40,795 nucleotides of DNA from Acidobacteriota bacterium (GTDB lineage: Bacteria > Acidobacteriota > Blastocatellia > Pyrinomonadales > Pyrinomonadaceae). Where the stretch lies: positions 1-40,795 of the forward strand of contig JAIVJM010000008.1 of NCBI GenBank assembly GCA_020199995.1, in the 5' to 3' direction. Each line of letters begins with the position of its first letter. Within the stretch, counting starts at the first letter, position 1. The position numbers were made by a program, and so were the translations under genes. This document shows, one piece after another, positions 8,216 through 15,224 of the stretch. The notes beneath the pieces were generated by a model. That model worked only from the letters and a program-made list of their open reading frames with translations. It made no database searches and was not told the DNA's origin.

Positions 8216-9385
8216 TTACTTCTTCTCGTTCAGCGAGCATTTCAAAACTTGCGAGCGCGCGGCGATGTGCAGCTCGTTCTTGTCGTCGAAGACCATCCCG
8301 AAGGCGATGGACGCGGGCTTGAAGACGTCTATGTAGCGACCTTCCTTGTCGAAGACCTGCACGCCCTTGATGTCGCTGACGTAGACGCGCCCCTGATTGT
8401 CCACGGCGATTGATTGGGGGGCATGGAGCTGTCCGGGCTGGTCGCCGCGTCCACCGAAGCGGTTGACGAAACGCCCGTCGGGCGTGAATTTGTAGACCGC
8501 CTGCGTGAATGTGCCGAGGGCATAGATGTTCCCGAGCCCGTCGACGGCGACGCGCAAATCGAGCTCGCTGGCATCGGTCTGGCCGCTGACGGCGGAGCGG
8601 ATGACTTTGACCAACCTGCCGTTCGCGTCGAAGCGCACGATGTCGTCGCGGTTTCTGCGCCACGCCGCCACGAGGCCGCCGTCCGGCGTCGTCACCACGT
8701 TATCGAAGCCCCTCCCTTCACCGTAAGACAGCTCGCCCAGCGGCTTGCCGCTCGCAGCTTCGTAGCGTTGAATCGTGCCGCTCTGCACGACGTAGATGTT
8801 CCCGCGCCGGTCGGCGGCCATGCCGCGCAGGGGCATCTTCTGGTCAACCATCCACTGCGTCTGGAATTTGCCCGCCGCGTCGAAGACCTGCACGCGACCG
8901 CCCGTGTAGTCGCCGACATAGATGCGCCCGTCGCCGTCCACGGCGATGCTGCGCGCGTCGTTGAAAGTGCCCGGCCCCGTGCCCTCGCTGCCGAACTTGA
9001 GGGTGGTGGTCGCGAAGCCGGGCGGCGTCGGCGTCGCCTCGGCGGTCTTCGGGATGGGTGGGAAGGCGGGAATGGGCGGGATGATGATGGCGCGCGGAGG
9101 CGTCTTGTTCTCGCCGCTTCGGATGGCGGTGTTGACGATCTGCATCACGGCGTAGATTGAGCCGAGGATGATGGCGCAGACCGAGAAGACGAGGAAATAT
9201 TTCATCCCCGGCCCGACCCGCAGGGTGCGGGGCCGCGCCCCGAAAGTCGAGACTACGCCCTGTCGCAGCGCGTCGGGCACGATGATCGTGTTCTGGCAGA
9301 ACGGGCAGCGCATCGTCCGGCTGTCGCTCTTGTCGTCGAAATCAACCGGCGCGGCACAGGTCGGACACTTCAAGGCGTGAATCAT
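8216..9385 (-). CDS. Membrane-anchored NHL-repeat protein with N-terminal zinc ribbon
   Basis: A 389-residue protein preceded by GGGAGAAG at a good distance. The N-terminus is a cytoplasmic zinc ribbon with C7, C10, C27 and C30 (KCPTCAAP, RCPFCQN). One membrane helix follows at about 62-84 (YFLVFSVCAIILGSIYAVM), then a Pro-rich linker. The remainder is a six-bladed NHL-type propeller with repeats such as DARSIAVDGDGRIYVGDYTG, GRVQVFDAAGKF, HAPQSIAVDNQGRVYVSDI and GVQVFDKEGRYID. NHL propellers usually bind proteins or other ligands; no enzyme site is visible. The order ribbon, helix, propeller implies sensing outside and contact inside, but this is inference. It stands alone, with its own terminator. 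Confidence 0.8.
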   Translation of the reverse strand: MIHALKCPTCAAPVDFDDKSDSRTMRCPFCQNTIIVPDALRQGVVSTFGARPRTLRVGPGMKYFLVFSVCAIILGSIYAVMQIVNTAIRSGENKTPPRAIIIPPIPAFPPIPKTAEATPTPPGFATTTLKFGSEGTGPGTFNDARSIAVDGDGRIYVGDYTGGRVQVFDAAGKFQTQWMVDQKMPLRGMAADRRGNIYVVQSGTIQRYEAASGKPLGELSYGEGRGFDNVVTTPDGGLVAAWRRNRDDIVRFDANGRLVKVIRSAVSGQTDASELDLRVAVDGLGNIYALGTFTQAVYKFTPDGRFVNRFGGRGDQPGQLHAPQSIAVDNQGRVYVSDIKGVQVFDKEGRYIDVFKPASIAFGMVFDDKNELHIAARSQVLKCSLNEKK

Positions 9386-9496
9386 CTATCTTCTCCCTCA
9401 AAGTCTGTGGAAGCACTCTGCACACTGTGCTTGTTACGACGGCCCCCGCCGAGACGAACATGAGCGCCCGTCGCGGAACCTTCGACGTGGCCGGAC

Positions 9497-9910
9497 TCAG
9501 TCGCCCCCGCCCTGCCCGGAGCTTTCGAGCGAGGCGAGGTGTTGCGTGAATCGTTCGAGGTCTTCGCCTTCCACCTCGTCAATGCGGAGGCCGATGAGGT
9601 AGCTCGCCTCTCCCTCGTCACCGTCCAGACGGAGGTAGTGCGCGGACGCGACGCGCAGTCTGACGACGACGCCCCCGGTGAGTGCCAACGTGAGTTCGAG
9701 GGCGCGGCCTTCGTCAACGACGCAGGTGTAGCCGAGGTAGATCGAGTCGGCGACGATGCCGATACCTGACTCGCTGAGGTCGCGCGTGCGGCAGACGAGC
9801 CGGGCGTTGGGGAAGAGGATGTCGCGGTCTTCCGGAGGGAGCGAGAGCGTGCAGCGCAGGGCGACGCTGTATCTCGGCTTGAGTCGGCGGTCTCTTCCTG
9901 TCGGTTCCAT
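9497..9910 (-). CDS. PilZ domain protein
   Basis: A 137-residue single-domain protein. The c-di-GMP binding signature is visible: an arginine-rich start RDRRLKPRYSVALRC near residues 7-21 (RxxxR) and DLSESGIGIVAD (D/NxSxxG) about 30 residues later. The rest fits the PilZ beta barrel (LELTLALTGGVVVRLRVASA, then YLIGLRIDEV). Such proteins usually act as cytoplasmic c-di-GMP effectors for motility, pili or matrix. The ATG at 9910 is chosen over a TTG one codon upstream. A type IV minor-pilin operon lies elsewhere in the window, but no direct link is shown. Confidence 0.8.
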   Translation of the reverse strand: MEPTGRDRRLKPRYSVALRCTLSLPPEDRDILFPNARLVCRTRDLSESGIGIVADSIYLGYTCVVDEGRALELTLALTGGVVVRLRVASAHYLRLDGDEGEASYLIGLRIDEVEGEDLERFTQHLASLESSGQGGGD

Positions 9911-9939
9911 CAATCGTCGGGTCTCAGATCATGAGATAC

Positions 9940-10521
9940 TTACACGGTCTCGAAAAAGCTGAGGGCGGAGTCTCCCTGCTTGAGCAAGCGCCAGCGCCGG
10001 AGGCCGCCCAACGAGTCGCGGAGCGAGTTCTTGTGGTGGTGCTCGATGATGAGCACGCCGCCCGCGCCGAGCAGGGCCGCCGTGTGCCCGCCGAAGGCGT
10101 CGAGCACGGGCGCGTAGTCGTTGGCGTAGGGCGGGTCAAAGAAGACGATGTCCCAAGGGGCCTTGCCGCCGCGCCAGTCCTCGCCTTCACCCTTGGCCGT
10201 GCGGCGGAGGAATTCGGCGGCGTCGCTCTTGATGACCTCGGTCATTTCTTCCGGGACGCCGCACAGATCGAGGTTGGCCTCGACGAGCCCGCACATCTTG
10301 TGGACGCGGTCAACGAAGGTGACGAACGACGCGCCGCGCGAGAGCGCCTCGATGCCGATGGCCCCCGAGCCGGCGCAGAGATCGAGGACACGCGCGCCCA
10401 CCATACGCGGCGCGAGCACGTTGAAGAGCGTCTCGCGCAGGCGGTCGGAGGTGGGGCGAATCTGCATCCCCGGCGGGCTCTTCAAAGTCCGCCCGCGGTA
10501 CTGTCCGGCGATGACGCGCAT
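9940..10521 (-). CDS. rsmD: 16S rRNA (guanine(966)-N(2))-methyltransferase RsmD
   Basis: A 193-residue class I SAM methyltransferase that modifies G966 of 16S rRNA. It begins MRVIAGQYRGRTLKSPPG, the family start, then RPTSDRLRETLFNVL. The SAM motif is VLDLCAGSGAIGIEALSRGA and the catalytic motif is FFDPPYAND (DPPY), at about residue 128. Length matches the family. The gene downstream encodes the PilZ protein. The RsmD-CoaD pairing common in other bacteria is not seen here. Confidence 0.95.
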   Translation of the reverse strand: MRVIAGQYRGRTLKSPPGMQIRPTSDRLRETLFNVLAPRMVGARVLDLCAGSGAIGIEALSRGASFVTFVDRVHKMCGLVEANLDLCGVPEEMTEVIKSDAAEFLRRTAKGEGEDWRGGKAPWDIVFFDPPYANDYAPVLDAFGGHTAALLGAGGVLIIEHHHKNSLRDSLGGLRRWRLLKQGDSALSFFETV

Positions 10522-10567
10522 GGCATCAATGAATTTAGCACAACGCGCCGCCCCGAAACGAGACGAA

Positions 10568-10856
10568 GGCGGTAGGCAAAAAGAAGTAGGCAGTATTGAG
10601 TCCCGCCTGATTTGAAGCGCCCTCAGGCGCGGCAGAATTTAGCCCACGGCGCAAGCCGTGGGTAGACGCAAACCAGGAACGGCGAAAGCCCCGTCAGGGG
10701 CGAAAGAGAATCAAGAGGGCGTGGCTCTCACGGTCGGGTTTCTTTCGCCCCTGACGGGGCTCTCTCTTTCAATATGAACGTTGCCCCACGGCCCGACGCC
10801 GTGAACTAAATTCTTTCGCCCCTGACGGGACTCCGAACTGCCTGCTGCCTACTTCC
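10568..10856. repeat. Cluster of REP-like palindromes filling the gap after the SIMPL gene
   Basis: Nearly the whole 335-base gap is repeat. The outer arms are GAAGTAGGCAG words near 10583-10593 and CTGCCTACTTCC at 10845-10856, the latter touching the SIMPL stop. Inside lie GCGCC-CTCA-GGCGC at 10617-10630 and CCCACGGC-GCAA-GCCGTGGG at 10643-10662. A REP-like unit, TTTCGCCCCTGACGGGG, occurs three times: inverted at about 10684-10709, direct at about 10740-10766, and direct but diverged at about 10811-10834. No gene is visible. Confidence 0.85.
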
Positions 10857-11621
10857 TCACGGCTGCGCCTCGATCTCGACGATCAACTGCACTTGCGACC
10901 TGACGTTGAGCGCGCCAGCCTCGACGGGCGTGCGGGGCGACTGCTTGGCGGCGCTCATGCGTAGAGAGTCGGTATTGGCATTGGCGTAAGCGGCCATCCT
11001 TTCGTCCAGTTCGCCCGCCGTCGTCGGGCGATTGACGAAGCCGCCCTCCTGCTCTTCGACGACGCGGACGACGCGCCCGCCGAGCGCCTGCGCCATCGAC
11101 TGTGCCTTCGCCAACGCCTGTTTGGTCGCCTCGGCGAGCGTTCGCCCACGCGCCGGGTTGCTCTCGCGCAGGACGAAGTTGACGCTCTCGACGCTGTTTG
11201 CGCCCGCACGCGTCGCCGCGTCTATCAAAGCTCCGACCTGGTCGAGCGTGCCAGTCCTGACCGTCACGCTGTTGCGCGCCTCGTAGCCGACGATGCGGGG
11301 CATGCTCCCGTAATAGTCACGCTGCGGCTGGAGGCTGTAGTCGCTCGTCTCGACTTCGGGGTTCGCGCCCGCCGTCTCCTTGACGGCCTGCATGACGGCA
11401 TTACTTTTTCGGGCGTTCTGTTGCTGCGCTTCGAGCGCGGCCTTGTTTTGCGTGACGACCGAGAGGACGACGACGGCGGTGTCGGGCGGCTCCTTCAAGT
11501 CCGACTCACCTGTCACCAACACGCGCGTCGTCAGGCGCGGCTCTTTCTTCGCGCACGCGCCAACGAATGCGACGAGCAGGACGGACAAAAGGAGTGGCGT
11601 GAGATGTCTTTTGCTCTTCAT
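10857..11621 (-). CDS. SIMPL-domain (DUF541) lipoprotein
   Basis: A 254-residue protein with AGGAG six bases before the ATG. The N-terminus LLLSVLLVAFVGACAKKEP is a lipoprotein signal, with the lipobox ending at the Cys of VGAC. The body fits the SIMPL/DUF541 family: VLVTGESDLKEPPDTAVVVL, then SVVTQNKAALEAQQQN, YEARNSVTVRTGTLDQVGAL, ANSVESVNFVLRE and ALAKAQSMAQALGGRVVRVV. The family forms periplasmic or outer-membrane oligomers related to E. coli YggE; its activity is not defined. It lies downstream of recG on the same strand, with an 84-base gap. Confidence 0.88.
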   Translation of the reverse strand: MKSKRHLTPLLLSVLLVAFVGACAKKEPRLTTRVLVTGESDLKEPPDTAVVVLSVVTQNKAALEAQQQNARKSNAVMQAVKETAGANPEVETSDYSLQPQRDYYGSMPRIVGYEARNSVTVRTGTLDQVGALIDAATRAGANSVESVNFVLRESNPARGRTLAEATKQALAKAQSMAQALGGRVVRVVEEQEGGFVNRPTTAGELDERMAAYANANTDSLRMSAAKQSPRTPVEAGALNVRSQVQLIVEIEAQP

Positions 11622-11705
11622 GGTTTTCTCCTACCGAACAGTTTTGCGAGCTTCGAGTGTTTAGAGGCGGGAGGGCGCTCGTTTGTTCCGCGCGGCGGGG
11701 AGTTT

Positions 11706-14108
11706 TCAGCCGATGGCGGCGAGGCCGAAACGCGCGTCGGCGCGGACGCGCTCGATGAGTTGCGAGGTCTCGCGCGTGTGGCGGCGGGCCGTCAGGTAGT
11801 GCTCGGCCTCGCGGCGCGCCTCTTCGAGGATGTGGAGGTCGCGGACGAGGTTGCCGACGCGGAAGGTCGGGACGCCCGACTGGCGCGTGCCCATGACCTC
11901 GCCGGGGCCGCGGATTTCGAGGTCTTTCTCGGCGATGCGGAAGCCGTCGTTGGTCTCTTCCATGATGCCGAGCCGCTCGCGCGCGACGGAGGTCTGCTTG
12001 TCCGACACCATCAGGACGCAGGCCGAAGCCTCGGCTCCTCGGCCCACGCGCCCGCGCAGCTGGTGGAGCTGCGAGAGGCCGAAGCGCTCGGCGTGCTCGA
12101 TGACCATCACGGAGGCGTTCGGCACGTCCACGCCGACTTCGACGACCGTGGTGGCGACGAGGACGTGAATCTCGCCCGCGACGAAGCGGCGCATCGCGTC
12201 CTCCTTCTCGGCGGACTTCATCTTGCCGTGCATCAGTCCCACCGAAAAATGCGGGAAGACGCGGTCGCGCAGGTGCTCGAACATTCGCGTCGCGTCCTTC
12301 AAGTCCATCTTCTCCGACTCTTCGACGAGCGGGTAGACGATGTAAGCCTGCCTCCCGGCGCGCACCTCGCGCTCGACGCCCTTGTAGACTCCGGCGCGCT
12401 TGTCTTCGCCGACGACGACCGTCTTGATGGGCGTGCGTCCGGGCGGCAGCTCGTCAATCACCGAGACGTCGAGGTCACCGTAGACGGTCATCGCGAGCGA
12501 GCGCGGGATGGGCGTCGCCGTCATCACGAGCACGTCGGGGTTGAAGCCGCGCTCGCGCAGGGCGGCGCGCTGGAGGACGCCGAAGCGGTGCTGCTCGTCG
12601 ATGACGACGAGGCCGAGCTTGGAGAAGGAGACCGACTCCTGAATGAGTGCGTGCGTGCCGACGGCGGCGTGAATCTCGCCCGCCGCGAGGTCGGCGTGCA
12701 GTCGCCGCTTCTCGCTCGCCTTGAGCGACCCCGTGAGCAGCTCGACGCGGTAGGGCGTGGGCGCGAGCATTCGCTTGAGGTTGCGCGCGTGCTGCTCGGC
12801 GAGGATTTCCGTGGGAACCATCAGCGCCGACTGGTAGCCGTTCTCCATCGCCGCGAGCATCGAGAGCAGTGCGACCGCCGTTTTGCCGCTCCCCACGTCG
12901 CCTTGCAGCAGGCGGTTCATCGGCGCGTCCGACTGCATGTCGTCGAGGATACGCGTAACGGCGCGCTCCTGCGCGCCCGTCAGGGTGAAGGGGAGCACGG
13001 AGAGCATGCGCTCGTAGATCGGGTCGGTGATTTCGATACAAGCGCCCTTCGCCTCCTTGACGCGCTCGCCGCGCCGGATGGCGAGCGCGAGCGCGACCCA
13101 GAAGAACTCCTCGAAGATGAGGCGGAGGTGCGCGGGGCTGCGCGCGCGCTCGTACTCGGCGAGCGGCGCGTCGTCGGTGGGGAAGTGGATGCGGCGGATG
13201 GCGACGGCGCGGCTCGCCAGCTTGAGTTTCGAGATGAGATCGGGGGGCAGCGTCTCGTCGAACGCCTCGTCGTCGAGCTTCGACAAGACGGCGTGCATGA
13301 TCTCGCGCAGGCGCTTCGTGCGGAACTCGCCGAGCTTGCGGTAGACGGGCACGCGCCGCCCGACGTGAATCGCGGCGAGCGCGGGGTCTGCCGGCTCTTC
13401 AAGACCCTCTTCGTCAGCCGCGCCGTCATCGTCGGCCACCTCGTCTTCGCCCTCGCCGGATGTGGCCGTCTCGTGCGCGCCGCCGTTCGGGTTGTCCGGG
13501 TCGCCGCCGCCGTGGATGTGCTCAAGCGCCTCGCCCTGCTCCGCGATGCGGATGAGGGCGTTCTCGGGCGGCGCGAATGTGCCGGGCAGCATCTCCAGCT
13601 CGTCGGGCTTAGCCAGACGCAGCGAAAAAGTATTGCGGCGCGCGTCCCACTCCCACCTGCCGAAGGCGACGAAGCGCGCGCCGCGCGCAAATTTCTGGCG
13701 GTGGTACGAGACGATGCGCTGCGCCTGTCGGCCCGAGACGAACCACCAGACGACGACCGGCTTGCCCGTCCGCTCGGGGTCGCCCGCCGTGACCTCGAAG
13801 ATGAAAAGCGGCGGCGCTTTGCTCCCACGATTCTTGCCGACCTGAAAGCCGCCCGCCACTCGCACGTAGAGTTCGAGTGAAGCCTCCACGCCATCGCTCA
13901 AATCGGCAATGCGCGCGAGGTTCGACCGATCCTCGTAACGCATCGGCAGGTAGTTCAAGAGGTCTTCGACCGAGACCTCGCCCGCGTCGCGCTTCCCCGA
14001 CCCGACGGCCAGCGCGAGCCCGAGCTTCCGCGCCGTGGCCGCGCCGAGGCGCGCGACGCCCTGCTTCGACAACTCAAGAACCGGCGTTGTGAGCGAGAGC
14101 GACATCAT
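11706..14108 (-). CDS. recG: ATP-dependent DNA helicase RecG
   Basis: An 800-residue superfamily 2 helicase that reverses stalled forks and migrates branched DNA. The wedge OB domain precedes Walker A in LLQGDVGSGKTAVALLSMLA. The DEAD-box variant is LVVIDEQHRFGVLQR. Later motifs are VLVMTATPIPRSLAMTVYGD, VATTVVEVGVDVPNASVMVI and QLRGRVGRG. The usual length is about 690; extra residues come from a longer N-terminus (LSKQGVARLGAATARKLG) and an acidic low-complexity insert at about 198-250 inside the wedge region. Two adjacent ATGs (14108, 14105) are possible starts; a further ATG-like frame extends into the palindrome at 14118-14189 and is unlikely. No Shine-Dalgarno is evident. Confidence 0.95.
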   Translation of the reverse strand: MMSLSLTTPVLELSKQGVARLGAATARKLGLALAVGSGKRDAGEVSVEDLLNYLPMRYEDRSNLARIADLSDGVEASLELYVRVAGGFQVGKNRGSKAPPLFIFEVTAGDPERTGKPVVVWWFVSGRQAQRIVSYHRQKFARGARFVAFGRWEWDARRNTFSLRLAKPDELEMLPGTFAPPENALIRIAEQGEALEHIHGGGDPDNPNGGAHETATSGEGEDEVADDDGAADEEGLEEPADPALAAIHVGRRVPVYRKLGEFRTKRLREIMHAVLSKLDDEAFDETLPPDLISKLKLASRAVAIRRIHFPTDDAPLAEYERARSPAHLRLIFEEFFWVALALAIRRGERVKEAKGACIEITDPIYERMLSVLPFTLTGAQERAVTRILDDMQSDAPMNRLLQGDVGSGKTAVALLSMLAAMENGYQSALMVPTEILAEQHARNLKRMLAPTPYRVELLTGSLKASEKRRLHADLAAGEIHAAVGTHALIQESVSFSKLGLVVIDEQHRFGVLQRAALRERGFNPDVLVMTATPIPRSLAMTVYGDLDVSVIDELPPGRTPIKTVVVGEDKRAGVYKGVEREVRAGRQAYIVYPLVEESEKMDLKDATRMFEHLRDRVFPHFSVGLMHGKMKSAEKEDAMRRFVAGEIHVLVATTVVEVGVDVPNASVMVIEHAERFGLSQLHQLRGRVGRGAEASACVLMVSDKQTSVARERLGIMEETNDGFRIAEKDLEIRGPGEVMGTRQSGVPTFRVGNLVRDLHILEEARREAEHYLTARRHTRETSQLIERVRADARFGLAAIG

Positions 14109-14117
14109 TGGAGTGCA

Positions 14118-14189
14118 GAAGTCCGCAACGCTGAACGCTGAACTGAAAGACAACTGATTTTCAGTTCAGCGTTCAGCGTTGCGGACTTC
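14118..14189. repeat. Perfect 31-bp palindrome upstream of recG
   Basis: The arms at 14118-14148 and 14159-14189 are fully complementary over 31 bases, with a 10-base loop. The arms contain two AACGCTG units and end GAACTGAAA. It begins 9 bases before the recG ATG and ends 11 bases from the stop of the bacilliredoxin gene, so it fills the gap and should form a strong hairpin in the recG leader. Confidence 0.9.
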
Positions 14190-14200
14190 ATACTTTATCT

Positions 14201-14641
14201 TTACGCTGTCGCCGTGTTGGCGGGCACGCAGAAGCGGTCGAAGGCCTGGGTGAGTTCCTGCGCGATCTGTTCGGCGAATCTGTTTTCGATCTGGTGACGC
14301 TCCAACATGTAGACGAGCTGACCGTCTTTGAAGAGCCCGATCTGCGGCGAGGAGGGCGGGTAGGGCGCGAAGTGCTCGCGCGCTTTCGTCGTCGCCTCGA
14401 TGTCGGCCCCGGCGAAGACGGTGATGGCGCGGTCGGGGCGGGCTTCGTTCTGCAAAGCCATCGCCACGCCCGGTCGAGCCTTGCCCGCCGCGCAGCCGCA
14501 GACGGAATTGACGACCACCAGCAGCGTTCCCTTCGACTCGCGGATGGCCTCTTCGACCTGCTCCGGCGTGCGCGTCTCCTCGACGCCGTGGCGCGTCAGG
14601 TCTTCGCGCATGGGTTTGATGAGAATTTCGGAATACGGCAT
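14201..14641 (-). CDS. BrxA/BrxB-family bacilliredoxin (YphP/YqiW type)
   Basis: A 146-residue protein with AAGGAG upstream of the ATG. It starts MPYSEILIKPMREDLTRHGV and carries VVNSVCGCAAGKARPG, with the CGC redox motif at C48-G49-C50. It continues TVFAGADIEATTKAREHFAP, PSSPQIGLFKDGQLVYM and LERHQIENRFAE. All are hallmarks of the thioredoxin-fold DUF1094 family. In Bacillus these enzymes remove bacillithiol from proteins. Whether this host makes bacillithiol cannot be told from the window. It lies between tsaE and recG on the same strand. Confidence 0.93.
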   Translation of the reverse strand: MPYSEILIKPMREDLTRHGVEETRTPEQVEEAIRESKGTLLVVVNSVCGCAAGKARPGVAMALQNEARPDRAITVFAGADIEATTKAREHFAPYPPSSPQIGLFKDGQLVYMLERHQIENRFAEQIAQELTQAFDRFCVPANTATA

Positions 14642-14713
14642 GTTCTTTCTCTCCTTACGTTCTTCCTTGAAAGTTGTCAGCTACTACTTTAACGCGAGTT
14701 CGACGAAAGCGCA

Positions 14714-15184
14714 TCAGGTCGCGCGCCCGGGCGTGAGACGGATGCGGCGCGGGTCTTCTCCGTCGCCATCGATCGAGACCTGCCACAGCGGAGTTGGCAG
14801 AGGGTAACGGCCCATGCGCTCGGCCCATTCGATGACAATGACGGACATCTCGTCCGAGAGCAGTTCGTCGAGCTCGACGGCGTGCGCGGCGCTCGGGCCT
14901 TCGTCGAGGCGATAGAGGTCGAGGTGGTAGAGCGTCAGGCGGCCTTCGTCGTGGCGGTTGACGAGCGTGAAGGAGGGGCTGGAGACATCATCCGGGTCGA
15001 GGCCAAGCGCGGACGCCAGCCCCTTGACGAAGACCGTCTTGCCCGTGCCGAGAGTGCCGCTCAGAAGCAATATCTCGCCGCCCGAGAGACTCTCGCCGAC
15101 CTGCCTCCCGAGGTCGAAAGTCTCTTTGGCGCTCCGCGAAGTCCACTCGCCGGTGGGAACCGTGCCGCGCGCGGCTGTGCTCAA
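14714..15184 (-). CDS. tsaE: tRNA threonylcarbamoyladenosine biosynthesis ATPase TsaE
   Basis: With the TTG start at 15184 the protein has 156 residues, close to E. coli TsaE (153). That TTG has AAAGGAG seven bases upstream. An ATG at 15229 would add 15 residues, has no Shine-Dalgarno, and reads through a duplicated segment. Motifs are the Walker A LLSGTLGTGKTVFVKGLA, the switch-like DVSSPSFTLVNRH, LYHLDLYRLD and the Walker-like VIVIEWAERMGRY. TsaE is the ATPase that resets the TsaB-TsaD complex. It follows the NAD(P)HX repair gene directly, the same order as YjeF-YjeE (TsaE) in many bacteria. Confidence 0.93.
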   Translation of the reverse strand: MSTAARGTVPTGEWTSRSAKETFDLGRQVGESLSGGEILLLSGTLGTGKTVFVKGLASALGLDPDDVSSPSFTLVNRHDEGRLTLYHLDLYRLDEGPSAAHAVELDELLSDEMSVIVIEWAERMGRYPLPTPLWQVSIDGDGEDPRRIRLTPGRAT

Positions 15185-15224
15185 GGCTGGTCTCCTTTGG
15201 TTGTGCTCAAGGCTGATCTCCTTT
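15176..15224. repeat. 26-bp tandem duplication of the tsaE translation start region
   Basis: Two head-to-tail copies begin at 15176 and 15202. Over the first 23 bases they differ at one position. On the minus strand each copy reads AAAGGAG, seven bases, then TTGAGCAC. In the outer copy TTGA overlaps the TGA stop of the upstream gene. In the inner copy the TTG is in frame with tsaE. The period of 26 is not a multiple of three, so only one copy can start tsaE in frame. Confidence 0.9.

Noticed and set aside
11421-13880. Rightward open frame of 819 codons opposite recG
   Set aside because: It is antisense to a complete RecG with all helicase motifs. The translation is Arg/Asp/Glu-rich with no domain; a by-product of high GC codon use.
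11706-14153. RecG start at 14153, giving 815 residues
   Set aside because: The extra 15 codons are encoded by the arm and loop of the palindrome at 14118-14189; ATG 14108 begins the family-like N-terminus.
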